Origin: JAGXRK01 sp963804005
GTDB taxonomy: Bacteria; Bacteroidota; Ignavibacteria; Ignavibacteriales; Ignavibacteriaceae
DNA: 64,000 nt
Reading direction: 5' to 3'
NCBI GenBank assembly: GCA_963804005.1
Contig: CAWDOP010000013.1
Coordinates: 62,001 to 126,000 of the forward strand
The translations under genes and the position numbers were made by a program. Positions 37,282 to 44,308 of the stretch are shown piece after piece (positions within the stretch are counted from its first letter, which is position 1; every line of letters starts with the position of its first letter). The notes beneath the pieces were generated by a model. That model saw nothing but the letters and a program-made list of their open reading frames with translations. It was not told where the DNA came from and did not search any database.

Positions 37282-38592
37282 ATGAAAAAATTGGTAACGT
37301 TAGTTTCGATGTTTGTTCTGTTTGCAGTCGGTACTGCATTCTCACAAGGTTGGACCAATCTGGGAGCCTTCCCAAATGATGCCTACGCCGGGAACGGAGG
37401 GCACGCAGTTGCTGTCGATCCAGATGGTAAAGTTTGGATGGGTAACTATTATAATGTTGCTGGCGATACTATTTTCAATGGAACTGCGTGGGTTGCAACA
37501 AGAGCAATACACGTTTTCAATGCTGATGGAACACCTGCTTCATTTTCACCAATATTAACTATTACAGTTGGCGGGGTTACAGATTCACTAATTGATATGA
37601 CCAATAGAGGAATGAGAACCAATCATGAAGGTAATATTCTTGTCTCAACCTTCGACAGGTTACATCTAATAGATTATAAAACTGGAGAAGGAATTGCTAA
37701 GGTTATTCCTGAACCTGCAAATGGTTTAACTGCTGCTGCCGTTGATGGTAATGGCCTTGTATATACTGCAACAGTTGCTCCTGGATTTCCAATTAAAATT
37801 TATTCAGCGGATTTAAGTAGTTATTTGGGTATAGTTACTGATGCAAGCGTTGGTTATTCAAGGTCCTTTGAGGTTTCAGCAGATGGAAACAAAGTATATT
37901 GGGCTGGTTACACGAATCATAAAGTGTATGTTTATGAAAGACCAGATGAGTGGTCAGATTATGCTATCACAGATTCAGTTTTCAGCGGGTTTGATTCCGA
38001 ATCATTCTGCTGGTCTCCTGACAGAACGGTGCTTTGGGCATCCTCAGGTTCATATAATGATTTGCCGAATCGTGATCCTTACAGTACAACTTTTTGGACA
38101 GTTGCTACGTGGTATGCCTGGGATCCAGTTGCAGATGCAATGGTAGATAGCCTGGCAACAGTGTTTACTATACCAGAGGATGCAGCTCAAAGACCAAGGG
38201 GATTAGCTTTTAGTCCTGATTATAGATACGCTTACGTTACATGGTTTAGTGGTACGGCATTTCCGGTATTCCAAAAATATGAAAATCCAAACTGGACCAG
38301 TGTTGATAATGAAGGACAAGTTGTAGTAAACGGATATAAACTTTCACAGAATTATCCAAATCCGTTTAATCCGTCAACAAAGATTTCATTCGAACTGCCA
38401 AACAGCGGATTCGTTACTTTGAAAGTTTATGATATGCTGGGCAGGGAAGTAGAGGTTTTAGTTGACAGAGAAATGGCAAGCGGTTCTCACTCAGTTAATT
38501 TCAATGCAGCTAATCTTGCTTCCGGTACTTATGTATATCAGCTTACTTCAAATGGAAATGTTTTAACAAACAAAATGGTTCTGTTGAAGTAA
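37282..38592 (+). CDS. Secreted beta-propeller protein with type IX sorting domain
   Basis: A 436-residue secreted protein with a signal peptide (1-21). The central part is a propeller of the NHL/two-component-regulator-propeller kind, with GGHAVAVDPDGKVWMGNYYN, GLTAAAVDGNGLVYTATVAP and RGLAFSPDYRYAYVTWF. The C-terminus (about 355-436) is a complete type IX sorting domain: YKLSQNYPNPFNPSTKISF, VTLKVYDMLGREVEVLV and TYVYQLTSNGNVLTNKMVLLK. It should be exported across the outer membrane and attached. AGGAG precedes the ATG at good distance. It closes the receptor operon and is followed by a strong terminator. Confidence 0.85.
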   Translation: MKKLVTLVSMFVLFAVGTAFSQGWTNLGAFPNDAYAGNGGHAVAVDPDGKVWMGNYYNVAGDTIFNGTAWVATRAIHVFNADGTPASFSPILTITVGGVTDSLIDMTNRGMRTNHEGNILVSTFDRLHLIDYKTGEGIAKVIPEPANGLTAAAVDGNGLVYTATVAPGFPIKIYSADLSSYLGIVTDASVGYSRSFEVSADGNKVYWAGYTNHKVYVYERPDEWSDYAITDSVFSGFDSESFCWSPDRTVLWASSGSYNDLPNRDPYSTTFWTVATWYAWDPVADAMVDSLATVFTIPEDAAQRPRGLAFSPDYRYAYVTWFSGTAFPVFQKYENPNWTSVDNEGQVVVNGYKLSQNYPNPFNPSTKISFELPNSGFVTLKVYDMLGREVEVLVDREMASGSHSVNFNAANLASGTYVYQLTSNGNVLTNKMVLLK

Positions 38593-38615
38593 AGTTTTAA
38601 GGTATAGTTTCATTT

Positions 38616-38648
38616 AAGCCCTGATGAAAACTCGGGGCTTTTTTTTTG
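38616..38648 (+). terminator. Rho-independent terminator of the receptor operon
   Basis: AAGCCCTGA-TGAAAA-CTCGGGGCTT followed by an uninterrupted T-run (to 38647). The stem has one G-T pair. It lies 24 bases after the stop of the last gene. Confidence 0.88.
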
Positions 38649-38824
38649 AACGGTGAGTCAGTTCCATAGAAATAGAATTATAAACTCGGTTGTTGGGTTA
38701 ACCTTAGTAACTACAATTATATAAAATAACAACAGTTCGCTCTTATAGAGCTCTGTCTATAATAACCAACTCTAACTACAAACAGTGCATTCCTTTGGAA
38801 CTTAATTTAATTTTATACTACTTT

Positions 38825-38842
38825 TTGCTCCATTAGGAGCAA
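38825..38842. repeat. Palindrome TTGCTCC-ATTA-GGAGCAA in an intergenic repeat
   Basis: A perfect 7-bp hairpin followed by TCTGTTTGTA; a similar weaker element (CAGTGCATTCCTTTGGAACT) lies about 40 bases earlier. From memory, the motif 'gctcc..taggagcaa.ctgtttgta' is a frequent intergenic element in this bacterial group; a copy count would be needed to show it here. Confidence 0.5.
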
Positions 38843-38918
38843 TCTGTTTGTAAACAGGGACAAGTAAAGTGTGTTTGAAGATTAATGATCTATTGTGCTG
38901 GAAGGACTAGGTATGGGA

Positions 38919-39026
38919 TTAAAAAAGTTTATCTATTTTATTACGCTCTTCCATATTAATTGCAATTATAAACGCAATTATTAAGATAACAATGACTAAA
39001 ATTATTATTATGGTTAAAAGGCTCAT
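38919..39026 (-). CDS. Putative 35-residue membrane microprotein
   Basis: An ATG at 39026 on the minus strand opens a frame of 35 codons: a short start MSLLT, an unbroken hydrophobic stretch of Ile/Val/Leu/Ala (residues ~5-24) and then the charged tail NMEERNKIDKLF. This is the classic layout of a one-span small membrane protein. GGTGA lies a few bases before the ATG as a possible ribosome-binding site. The short ORF in the same place on the plus strand is less protein-like. In an AT-rich non-coding stretch such a frame can occur by chance. Confidence 0.35.
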   Translation of the reverse strand: MSLLTIIIILVIVILIIAFIIAINMEERNKIDKLF

Positions 39027-39141
39027 AAATTCACCGGTTAACTTAGTTCAATGTGAATGCCAATTGGGAAAAGAATGAAAATTGCAGGAATTATTCTGTG
39101 GAATGTCTTAAAATAATTTTTGTGTGATTTAATTTGAGACT

Positions 39142-39498
39142 TTAAAAAGAATTTTCAAAACTCTTTAATGCTTCTTCTTTAGTTGAATAGATATTAAATA
39201 ACCTGTGAAGTTTAGTAGTACTTAAAGTAATTAAAAGTGACTGATCAGTTATAATAAATTTAACTTCACCGCTTTTTTCAGCTACTCTCTTCAAAACAAC
39301 AACCATAACTCCAAGAAAAGTAGAATCAATAAAACTGCACTCACTTAGATCAATTATAATTTTATAATGTTTTAATGATACGTATCTGTCAAGTCGACTC
39401 TTAAATATTGTTGCTTCTTTAAAAGTAGCCCTACTAAAATGTATTTTTTCAATTACAACCCCATCAATTACTTCATACGAAAAATCATCAGCGTGCAT
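39142..39498 (-). CDS. STAS-domain anti-sigma factor antagonist
   Basis: A 118-residue single STAS domain, as in SpoIIAA/RsbV. The conserved segment DLSECSFIDSTFLGVMVVVLK (about residues 51-71) holds the Ser/Thr pair (DST) that partner kinases phosphorylate; the C-terminal half (FIITDQSLLITLSTTKLHRLF) is also typical. Such proteins free a sigma factor or other target by binding an anti-sigma factor when unphosphorylated. No kinase (RsbW/SpoIIAB-like) or phosphatase is adjacent, so the partner switch must be encoded elsewhere. AAAGGTAAAAA upstream of the ATG is an acceptable ribosome-binding site. Confidence 0.85.
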   Translation of the reverse strand: MHADDFSYEVIDGVVIEKIHFSRATFKEATIFKSRLDRYVSLKHYKIIIDLSECSFIDSTFLGVMVVVLKRVAEKSGEVKFIITDQSLLITLSTTKLHRLFNIYSTKEEALKSFENSF

Positions 39499-40000
39499 TT
39501 TTTACCTTTTTAAGTTTATTAAATTAATTGAGCAAATATCATTCCCTTTAAAACTGGTGAGAAATAGCCCAATTATAATCAAAGATGGCAATATTTTAAA
39601 AAATTCTCACTATTTGGAAATAGATAAGAAAAGCGAAATATTCGAATATGTAAAAATTTGACAAATGTGTAATTAATACGTTAAAAACTCTTACTGCCTT
39701 TCTTATTAAAAAAAATCACCGATTCAATGAGTGAATGAACTTTTTAAAGTTTTATATAATTTAATATTAAATTAACAAAGAAAAATATAAAGAAAAAAGT
39801 AGTATTAGCAGTCAATACAAATCTTATATTATATCTTGACTGATGCAAAATATTGATTTATAATAAACAATTTAATAGTTAAATTTTGATCAACTCTTTC
39901 TCTTTTAAAAATTATGTAATAAAAAAAAATGTAAAATCTGATTTCCGACAATCAAAGATCAGATTATTAATTCTCAACAAGCATGAAATACTAAATTGAA
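39499..40000. other. AT-rich intergenic region of about 500 bases
   Basis: No reading frame, RNA gene or strong repeat is seen here. Very A+T-rich throughout. The only notable signal is a promoter-like pair at 39836-39864 (separate entry). Confidence 0.6.
39836..39864 (+). promoter_or_regulatory. Sigma-70-like promoter
   Basis: TTGACT at 39836-39841 and a perfect TATAAT at 39859-39864, with exactly 17 bases between. It would drive the coiled-coil gene at 40001 with a leader of about 130 bases. The match is to the classical consensus; relatives in Bacteroidota use a different consensus, so this is a sequence match only. Confidence 0.45.
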
Positions 40001-40612
40001 ATGAAAATTTTTAATTCCGATAAACCAAAAGATTTGTCAGATGAAAAAACCACTCCGGACGCGTATGAAAGTATTTCTGAAGAGCGCAGAAAAGAACTTG
40101 CTACTCTTAAAGAAATTCTTAGAGGAATGCGTTCAGAGGTTGCGTCTTTAATGGTTCAAATAAAAACTCGATCGGGTGAACTAGAAAAACTTAATGAAGA
40201 AAGAACTCAAGTCGAAAAAGATGTGAGCGAGTTGAGTGAAAATTATTATGAATTAAAAAAAAGCTTCCTTGAAAAACAAGACGTAATTTTATTTTTAGAT
40301 AAAACAATTTCAGAGATTAATAAAGAAATTCTGGAAGCTTCATCCCGTCCGGATAAATTGGAAATATTGAAGGAAGAATATAATAATTTAGCTAAGCAAG
40401 TTTCCGAAGAAAAATTAAAACTGTTCAGACTTAAATCGGAGAGACAACTATTACTGAAGAATACGGATAGTCTTCAACCCCAAAAACATTTCGGAGTTCA
40501 AAAATCTACCAAGTCAAAAAAATGTGCAGCTAAAACTTTGTCCGGAAAAAAATGTAAAAGAACTGCTTTGCCCGGAAAAGAATATTGTTCAATGCATATC
40601 AAACAAAAGTAA
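40001..40612 (+). CDS. Coiled-coil protein with C-terminal Cys/His zinc-type motif
   Basis: A 203-residue protein of unknown function. Residues ~25-155 are almost entirely charged heptad-like sequence (Lys, Glu, Leu), a long coiled coil. The last ~35 residues have a compact motif C-A-A-K-T-x-x-G-K-K-C-K-R-x-x-x-x-G-x-x-Y-C-x-x-H, spaced like a small zinc-binding module (Cys, Cys, Cys, His). This tail occurs at the ends of many otherwise unrelated bacterial proteins; I know of no proven function. No signal peptide or membrane segment. A promoter-like sequence lies 130 bases upstream. Confidence 0.7.
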   Translation: MKIFNSDKPKDLSDEKTTPDAYESISEERRKELATLKEILRGMRSEVASLMVQIKTRSGELEKLNEERTQVEKDVSELSENYYELKKSFLEKQDVILFLDKTISEINKEILEASSRPDKLEILKEEYNNLAKQVSEEKLKLFRLKSERQLLLKNTDSLQPQKHFGVQKSTKSKKCAAKTLSGKKCKRTALPGKEYCSMHIKQK

Positions 40613-40794
40613 AATAGGGAAGCCGAGTATAACATAATAAACTGATTTGTTAATAATCGATTCCAATAAAAATCTGTGTAAACCCGCTCAACCAGTAAAA
40701 TCTGGTTTCTAGAACCTCGAATAAGTCAAAAATCGTTAGTTTTTATTTCAGAATTTGAATTTAAATAAGAAATCATATAATTCATTCTTGGAAA

Positions 40795-40940
40795 GAACTC
40801 TTGGTAGTCGTTAGAATCTGTAAGATTCTAACGACAGTTAACCCAGTACGACGGTTTAGTCCATCCCGATTTTCATCGGGATGAGATCTCGATCCTCCCG
40901 CTAAAAACGGGAGGAATCGGACAAACCGTTGGTTTCGGCC
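40795..40940 (-). repeat. tRNA-Ser-derived fragment A, interrupted by two palindromes
   Basis: Compared in plus orientation with the intact tRNA-Ser at 41211-41299. GAACTC..GGTAG (T-loop/variable-arm side) is followed by a 27-base palindromic insert (stem GTCGTTAGAATC/GATTCTAACGAC, 40807-40835). Then come TTAACCC.. and ACGACGGTTTAG, a second insert of 62 bases (40860-40921) placed exactly in the anticodon loop, and CAAACCGTTGGTTTC, the rest of the anticodon and D-arm. The second insert is two hairpins: CATCCCGAT/ATCGGGATG and TCCTCCCG/CGGGAGGA. The outer parts of the tRNA are missing, so it cannot be functional. The GIY-YIG frame ends inside this second insert. Confidence 0.7.
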
Positions 40941-41191
40941 GACAAATATTGTTTGAGAATTTCAGAAATCTTCTTTCTACCAGAACTTGATTTGAACCAT
41001 TTCTCTCTTTTCATCGCTTCAGATCTTGAGGCAAATAACTCAGAATGAATTAGGTTCCAAGGTACATAAGGTTTAGTAGATTTTACTTTGCCTAAATTGT
41101 GAAGGGTTAGTCGGTTATCAAGATTATCTGTTTGTCCTGTGTAAGTTCGTTTGAAGGAAGGGGAGTAAAGAATGTAAATGAAATAATCCAT
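40901..41191 (-). CDS. Small GIY-YIG endonuclease (URI/UPF0213 type)
   Basis: A 96-residue stand-alone GIY-YIG nuclease. The motif appears as YIL(Y) at residues 6-9 and YTG at 17-19 (FIYILYSPSFKRTYTGQT), then the catalytic Arg/Tyr/Glu elements LDNRLTLHN and SRSEAMKREKWFK. Such proteins are possible homing-type or repair nucleases; their substrates are unproven. The 3' end is odd: AETNGL is encoded by the D/anticodon arm of a tRNA-Ser-like fragment, SDSSRF by an inserted palindrome, and the TAG stop lies in that hairpin's loop. The natural core ends near residue 82 (EILKQYLS). The ATG at 41191 is 20 bases downstream of the intact tRNA-Ser on the same strand, so the two are likely co-transcribed. 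Confidence 0.85.
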   Translation of the reverse strand: MDYFIYILYSPSFKRTYTGQTDNLDNRLTLHNLGKVKSTKPYVPWNLIHSELFASRSEAMKREKWFKSSSGRKKISEILKQYLSAETNGLSDSSRF

Positions 41192-41210
41192 TGTAAGAAA
41201 AAATAAAGAG

Positions 41211-41299
41211 CGGAGAGGGCGAGATTCGAACTCGCGGTAGAGTTTAACCCCTACGACGGTTTAGCAAACCGTTGGTTTCAGCCACTCACCCACCTCTCC
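41211..41299 (-). tRNA. tRNA-Ser (anticodon GCT)
   Basis: Complete class II tRNA of 89 nt on the minus strand. Acceptor GGAGAGG (41299-41293) pairs with CCTCTCC (41218-41212), with discriminator G at 41211. The anticodon stem-loop ACGGTTTGCTAAACCGT has GCT at 34-36, the variable arm is long (CGTAGGGGTTAAACTCTACCG) and the T-arm is GCGAGTTCGAATCTCGC. CCA is not encoded. Confidence 0.95.
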
Positions 41300-41322
41300 G
41301 AAAATCAATAAATTTAATAATT

Positions 41323-41420
41323 GAAAGAACTTCTAAGCCGTTGGTTTCAGTCCGTCCCGATCAAATCGGGACGAGATTCCGTTCCGATGAAATCGGAACG
41401 AACCACTCACCCACCTCTCC
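41323..41420 (-). repeat. tRNA-Ser-derived fragment B, interrupted by a double-hairpin palindrome
   Basis: In plus orientation GAAAGAACTTCTAAG leads into CCGTTGGTTTCAG, identical to the intact tRNA's anticodon/D-arm side. Then come 52 inserted bases (41351-41402), and CCACTCACCCACCTCTCC, identical to the tRNA D-stem and 5' acceptor. The insert is two hairpins, CGTCCCGAT/ATCGGGACG (41353-41373) and CGTTCCGAT/ATCGGAACG (41380-41400), separated by AGATTC. Its order (TCC, hairpin, AGAT, hairpin) is the same as in the 62-base insert of fragment A. The GAAAGAACT start is also shared by both fragments. Confidence 0.7.
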
Positions 41421-41602
41421 AATGCTGAAAAATAATGGTGCAAATATAATCCTTATCAAATATTAAAACAAAGATAATGTAAGAATCCTCTTATTAAACT
41501 GTGAATTGAACTTTAGAAGTCATTATAAGATTTGTAGTTAAAATTGCTTATCAGACCTTCTTTTAATAATTTTTGTCAGCTAATTAAAAAAAAGGAGACT
41601 TG

Positions 41603-42772
41603 ATGAATAAATTTTCTGGAGTCGATTATTATAATATTGATTCTATTCTTTTAGAAGAAGAAAAAATGATTCGTGATTCAGTTCGTGAATTTGTTTCTGA
41701 AGAAATAATTCCAATAATTGAAAAATATAATAGGGAAGCCAAGTTCCCGATGCAGATACTTCCTAAAATGGCAGAAATGGGTTTGTTCGGTCCAACTCTA
41801 TCTCAAAAATATGGATGCGCTGAACTAAACAATGTCGCTTATGGACTTATAATGCAAGAGCTCGAAAGGGGAGACAGTGGCGTTCGCAGTTTTGCTTCCG
41901 TTCAAAGTTCTTTAGTAATGTATCCGATATACCAATTTGGCAGTGAAGAACAAAAGGATTATTGGTTGCCGCTTCTGGCTAAAGTGGAAAAAATAGGTTG
42001 CTTTGGTTTAACCGAACCGGATTATGGCTCTAATCCTGGTGGTATGATTACAAAAGCGGAAAAGACTGCAAATGGTTATGTCATCAACGGTGCAAAGATG
42101 TGGATTACTAACGGTACAATTGCGGATGTTGCAGTGGTTTGGGCTAAGTTAGATGGTATTGTGCGTGGTTTCCTTGTTGAAAAAGGTACAAAAGGATTTA
42201 CCGCTCCTGAAATGAAAGGTAAACATTCTCTTCGTACTTCTGTAACTTCAGAATTAATTTTTGATAATGTTGAAATTCCTGAAAGGAATATTCTTCATAA
42301 AACAGAAGGACTCAAAAATGCCCTGATGTGTCTGAATCAGGCTCGGTATAGCATTGCCTGGGGAGTAGTTGGTTCGATGATGGCTTGTTATAATTCTGCT
42401 TTGAATTATGCAAAATCCAGAATTCAGTTTAGCAAACCAATTGCTGCTTATCAGATGACCCAGGAAAAATTAGTTTACATGTTAACTGAAATTACTAAAG
42501 CTCAGTTGCTCAATCTTCAATTAGGAAGAATGAAAGATAATGGCACTATGAAGTTTACCCAAGTTTCAATGGCTAAAAGGAACAATTGTGAAATAGCTTT
42601 GAATATTGCAAGAATGTCTCGCGAAATACACGGAGCAAATGGAATTCTTGATGAATATCCTGTTATGAGGCATGCTGCTAATCTCGAGTCTGTTAAAACC
42701 TATGAAGGCACTCATGAAATGCACACTTTAATTTTAGGTGAAGATATTACAGGTTTTCCTGCTTTTGATTAA
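41603..42772 (+). CDS. Acyl-CoA dehydrogenase, glutaryl-CoA dehydrogenase type
   Basis: A 389-residue FAD enzyme of the acyl-CoA dehydrogenase family. The ATG at 41603 is preferred over a TTG one codon earlier, since GGAG sits five bases before it. Clear family signatures are GCFGLTEPDYGSNPGGM, GAKMWITNG, RYSIAWGVVGSM and the C-terminal KTYEGTHEMHTLILG. The catalytic Glu in TYEGTHE together with this C-terminal block is typical of glutaryl-CoA dehydrogenases, which oxidise and decarboxylate glutaryl-CoA to crotonyl-CoA in lysine and tryptophan breakdown. A different acyl-CoA substrate remains possible. A terminator follows within seven bases. Confidence 0.87.
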   Translation: MNKFSGVDYYNIDSILLEEEKMIRDSVREFVSEEIIPIIEKYNREAKFPMQILPKMAEMGLFGPTLSQKYGCAELNNVAYGLIMQELERGDSGVRSFASVQSSLVMYPIYQFGSEEQKDYWLPLLAKVEKIGCFGLTEPDYGSNPGGMITKAEKTANGYVINGAKMWITNGTIADVAVVWAKLDGIVRGFLVEKGTKGFTAPEMKGKHSLRTSVTSELIFDNVEIPERNILHKTEGLKNALMCLNQARYSIAWGVVGSMMACYNSALNYAKSRIQFSKPIAAYQMTQEKLVYMLTEITKAQLLNLQLGRMKDNGTMKFTQVSMAKRNNCEIALNIARMSREIHGANGILDEYPVMRHAANLESVKTYEGTHEMHTLILGEDITGFPAFD

Positions 42773-42778
42773 ATTTAC

Positions 42779-42803
42779 AGACCATTTTCGGGTGGTCTTT
42801 TTT
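42779..42803 (+). terminator. Rho-independent terminator
   Basis: AGACCA-TTTTCGGG-TGGTCT and then a run of T. The stem is short (6 bp). It separates the acyl-CoA dehydrogenase gene from guaB, whose start codon is only 23 bases further on. Confidence 0.75.
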
Positions 42804-42825
42804 GTATAAAAAAATCGGGTGTAAA

Positions 42826-44298
42826 ATGTTTGAAGAAAATAAATTAATAGAAGGTATCACTTTCGATGATATTCTTTTATTGCCGGGTAAATCTCACGTT
42901 TTACCAAGAGAGGTTGATGTATCAACTTTTCTTACACCTGAAATTAAACTTAATATTCCTTTAGTATCTGCGGCAATGGATACTGTAACAGAATCTTCAA
43001 TGGCAATAGCAATTGCAAGGGAAGGTGGAATAGGAATACTTCACAAAAATCTTACAATTGAAGATCAATGCGGTGAAGTTGATAAAGTTAAAAGATCTGA
43101 AAGCGGAATGATTAGAAATCCGATAACCCTTACTCCGGATCAGACTATAGGTGATGCCTTAGAACTTATGAAAAAGTATACAGTATCAGGAATTCCAGTT
43201 ATTACTAATGCTGAAAAGTTGGTTGGCATATTAACTAACAGAGACCTAAGGTTTGAACCAAATAAACGTCTTAAAGTTTCTGCATTAATGACTAAAGAAA
43301 ATCTTATTACAGCACCTTTAGGTACGACATTAGAAAAAGCAGAGAAAATTCTTCAACGTTATAAAATTGAAAAACTTCCCGTCGTTGATAAGAATGGTAA
43401 GTTAAAAGGTTTGATTACATTTAAAGATATAATGAAGAAAAAGAAACATCCGTTTGCTTGTAAAGATGAGCACGGTAGATTAAGAGTGGGAGCAGCTATT
43501 GGGATCACGCTAGATACAATGGATAGAGTTGAAGCTCTCAATCACGCAGGTGCAGATGTCATTGTTATTGATACTGCTCACGGACATTCAATGGGTGTTA
43601 TTAAAGTCATTAAAGAAATTCGAAGAAAATTTAAATACACACAGCTAATTGCTGGTAATATAGGAACTTATGATGGAGCACTTGAACTAGTAAATTGCAA
43701 TGTAGATGCAATTAAAGTTGGAATTGGTCCTGGTTCAATATGTACTACTAGGGTGGTTGCTGGTGTTGGTGTTCCGCAAATAACTGCAATTACTGAAGCT
43801 TACAGAGCAGTAAAGAAAAAAGGTATTCCAATAATTGCCGATGGCGGAGTCAAACAAACTGGTGATATTCCTAAGGCTATTGCTGTGGGAGCAGACTCTG
43901 TAATGATTGGCGGTTTATTTGCCGGTGTTGATGAAAGTCCAGGTGAAAAAATTCTCTATGAAGGCAGAAGTTTTAAACTGTATCGCGGTATGGGTTCAAT
44001 AAGTGCTATGAAAAAGGGAAGTAAAGACCGTTACTTTCAGGATGCTGAAGATGAAGTTAAAAAATTAGTGCCAGAAGGAGTTGAAGGTCGTGTTCCTTAC
44101 AAAGGTCTCCTGGAAGATACTATTTATCAGTTGGTTGGTGGATTAAGAGCTGCGATGGGATATTGTGGAACAAAAGATATTCAGACATTAAAAAAATATG
44201 GAAAGTTTGTTAAAGTATCTTTAGCAGGATTAAAGGAGAGTCATCCACACGATGTTATTATAACTCAGGAATCTCCTAATTATCATTTACAGAAATAA
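42826..44298 (+). CDS. guaB: Inosine-5'-monophosphate dehydrogenase
   Basis: A 490-residue IMPDH, which oxidises IMP to XMP with NAD+, the first step towards guanine nucleotides. The N-terminal LIEGITFDDILLLPGKSHVL, a pair of CBS domains in the middle (about residues 95-205), the catalytic loop GIGPGSICTTRVVAGVG with the active Cys, and the GMGSISAM and C-terminal flap are all present. The ATG at 42826 is chosen; an earlier TTG at 42802 would lie within the upstream terminator. The full length is normal for the family. Confidence 0.96.
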   Translation: MFEENKLIEGITFDDILLLPGKSHVLPREVDVSTFLTPEIKLNIPLVSAAMDTVTESSMAIAIAREGGIGILHKNLTIEDQCGEVDKVKRSESGMIRNPITLTPDQTIGDALELMKKYTVSGIPVITNAEKLVGILTNRDLRFEPNKRLKVSALMTKENLITAPLGTTLEKAEKILQRYKIEKLPVVDKNGKLKGLITFKDIMKKKKHPFACKDEHGRLRVGAAIGITLDTMDRVEALNHAGADVIVIDTAHGHSMGVIKVIKEIRRKFKYTQLIAGNIGTYDGALELVNCNVDAIKVGIGPGSICTTRVVAGVGVPQITAITEAYRAVKKKGIPIIADGGVKQTGDIPKAIAVGADSVMIGGLFAGVDESPGEKILYEGRSFKLYRGMGSISAMKKGSKDRYFQDAEDEVKKLVPEGVEGRVPYKGLLEDTIYQLVGGLRAAMGYCGTKDIQTLKKYGKFVKVSLAGLKESHPHDVIITQESPNYHLQK

Positions 44299-44308
44299 AA
44301 GTCATTTT

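Noticed and set aside
40860..41402. CRISPR array suggested by repeated palindromes
   Set aside because: Only two related inserts, each within a tRNA fragment, with no regular spacer length and no cas genes.
41272..41466. Plus-strand frame of 64 codons over the tRNA-Ser and fragment B
   Set aside because: It runs across a tRNA gene and palindromes; no ribosome-binding site and no protein-like pattern.
42773..42825. Riboswitch upstream of guaB or purD
   Set aside because: The gap holds only a short terminator hairpin; no purine- or PRPP-riboswitch conserved core is visible.
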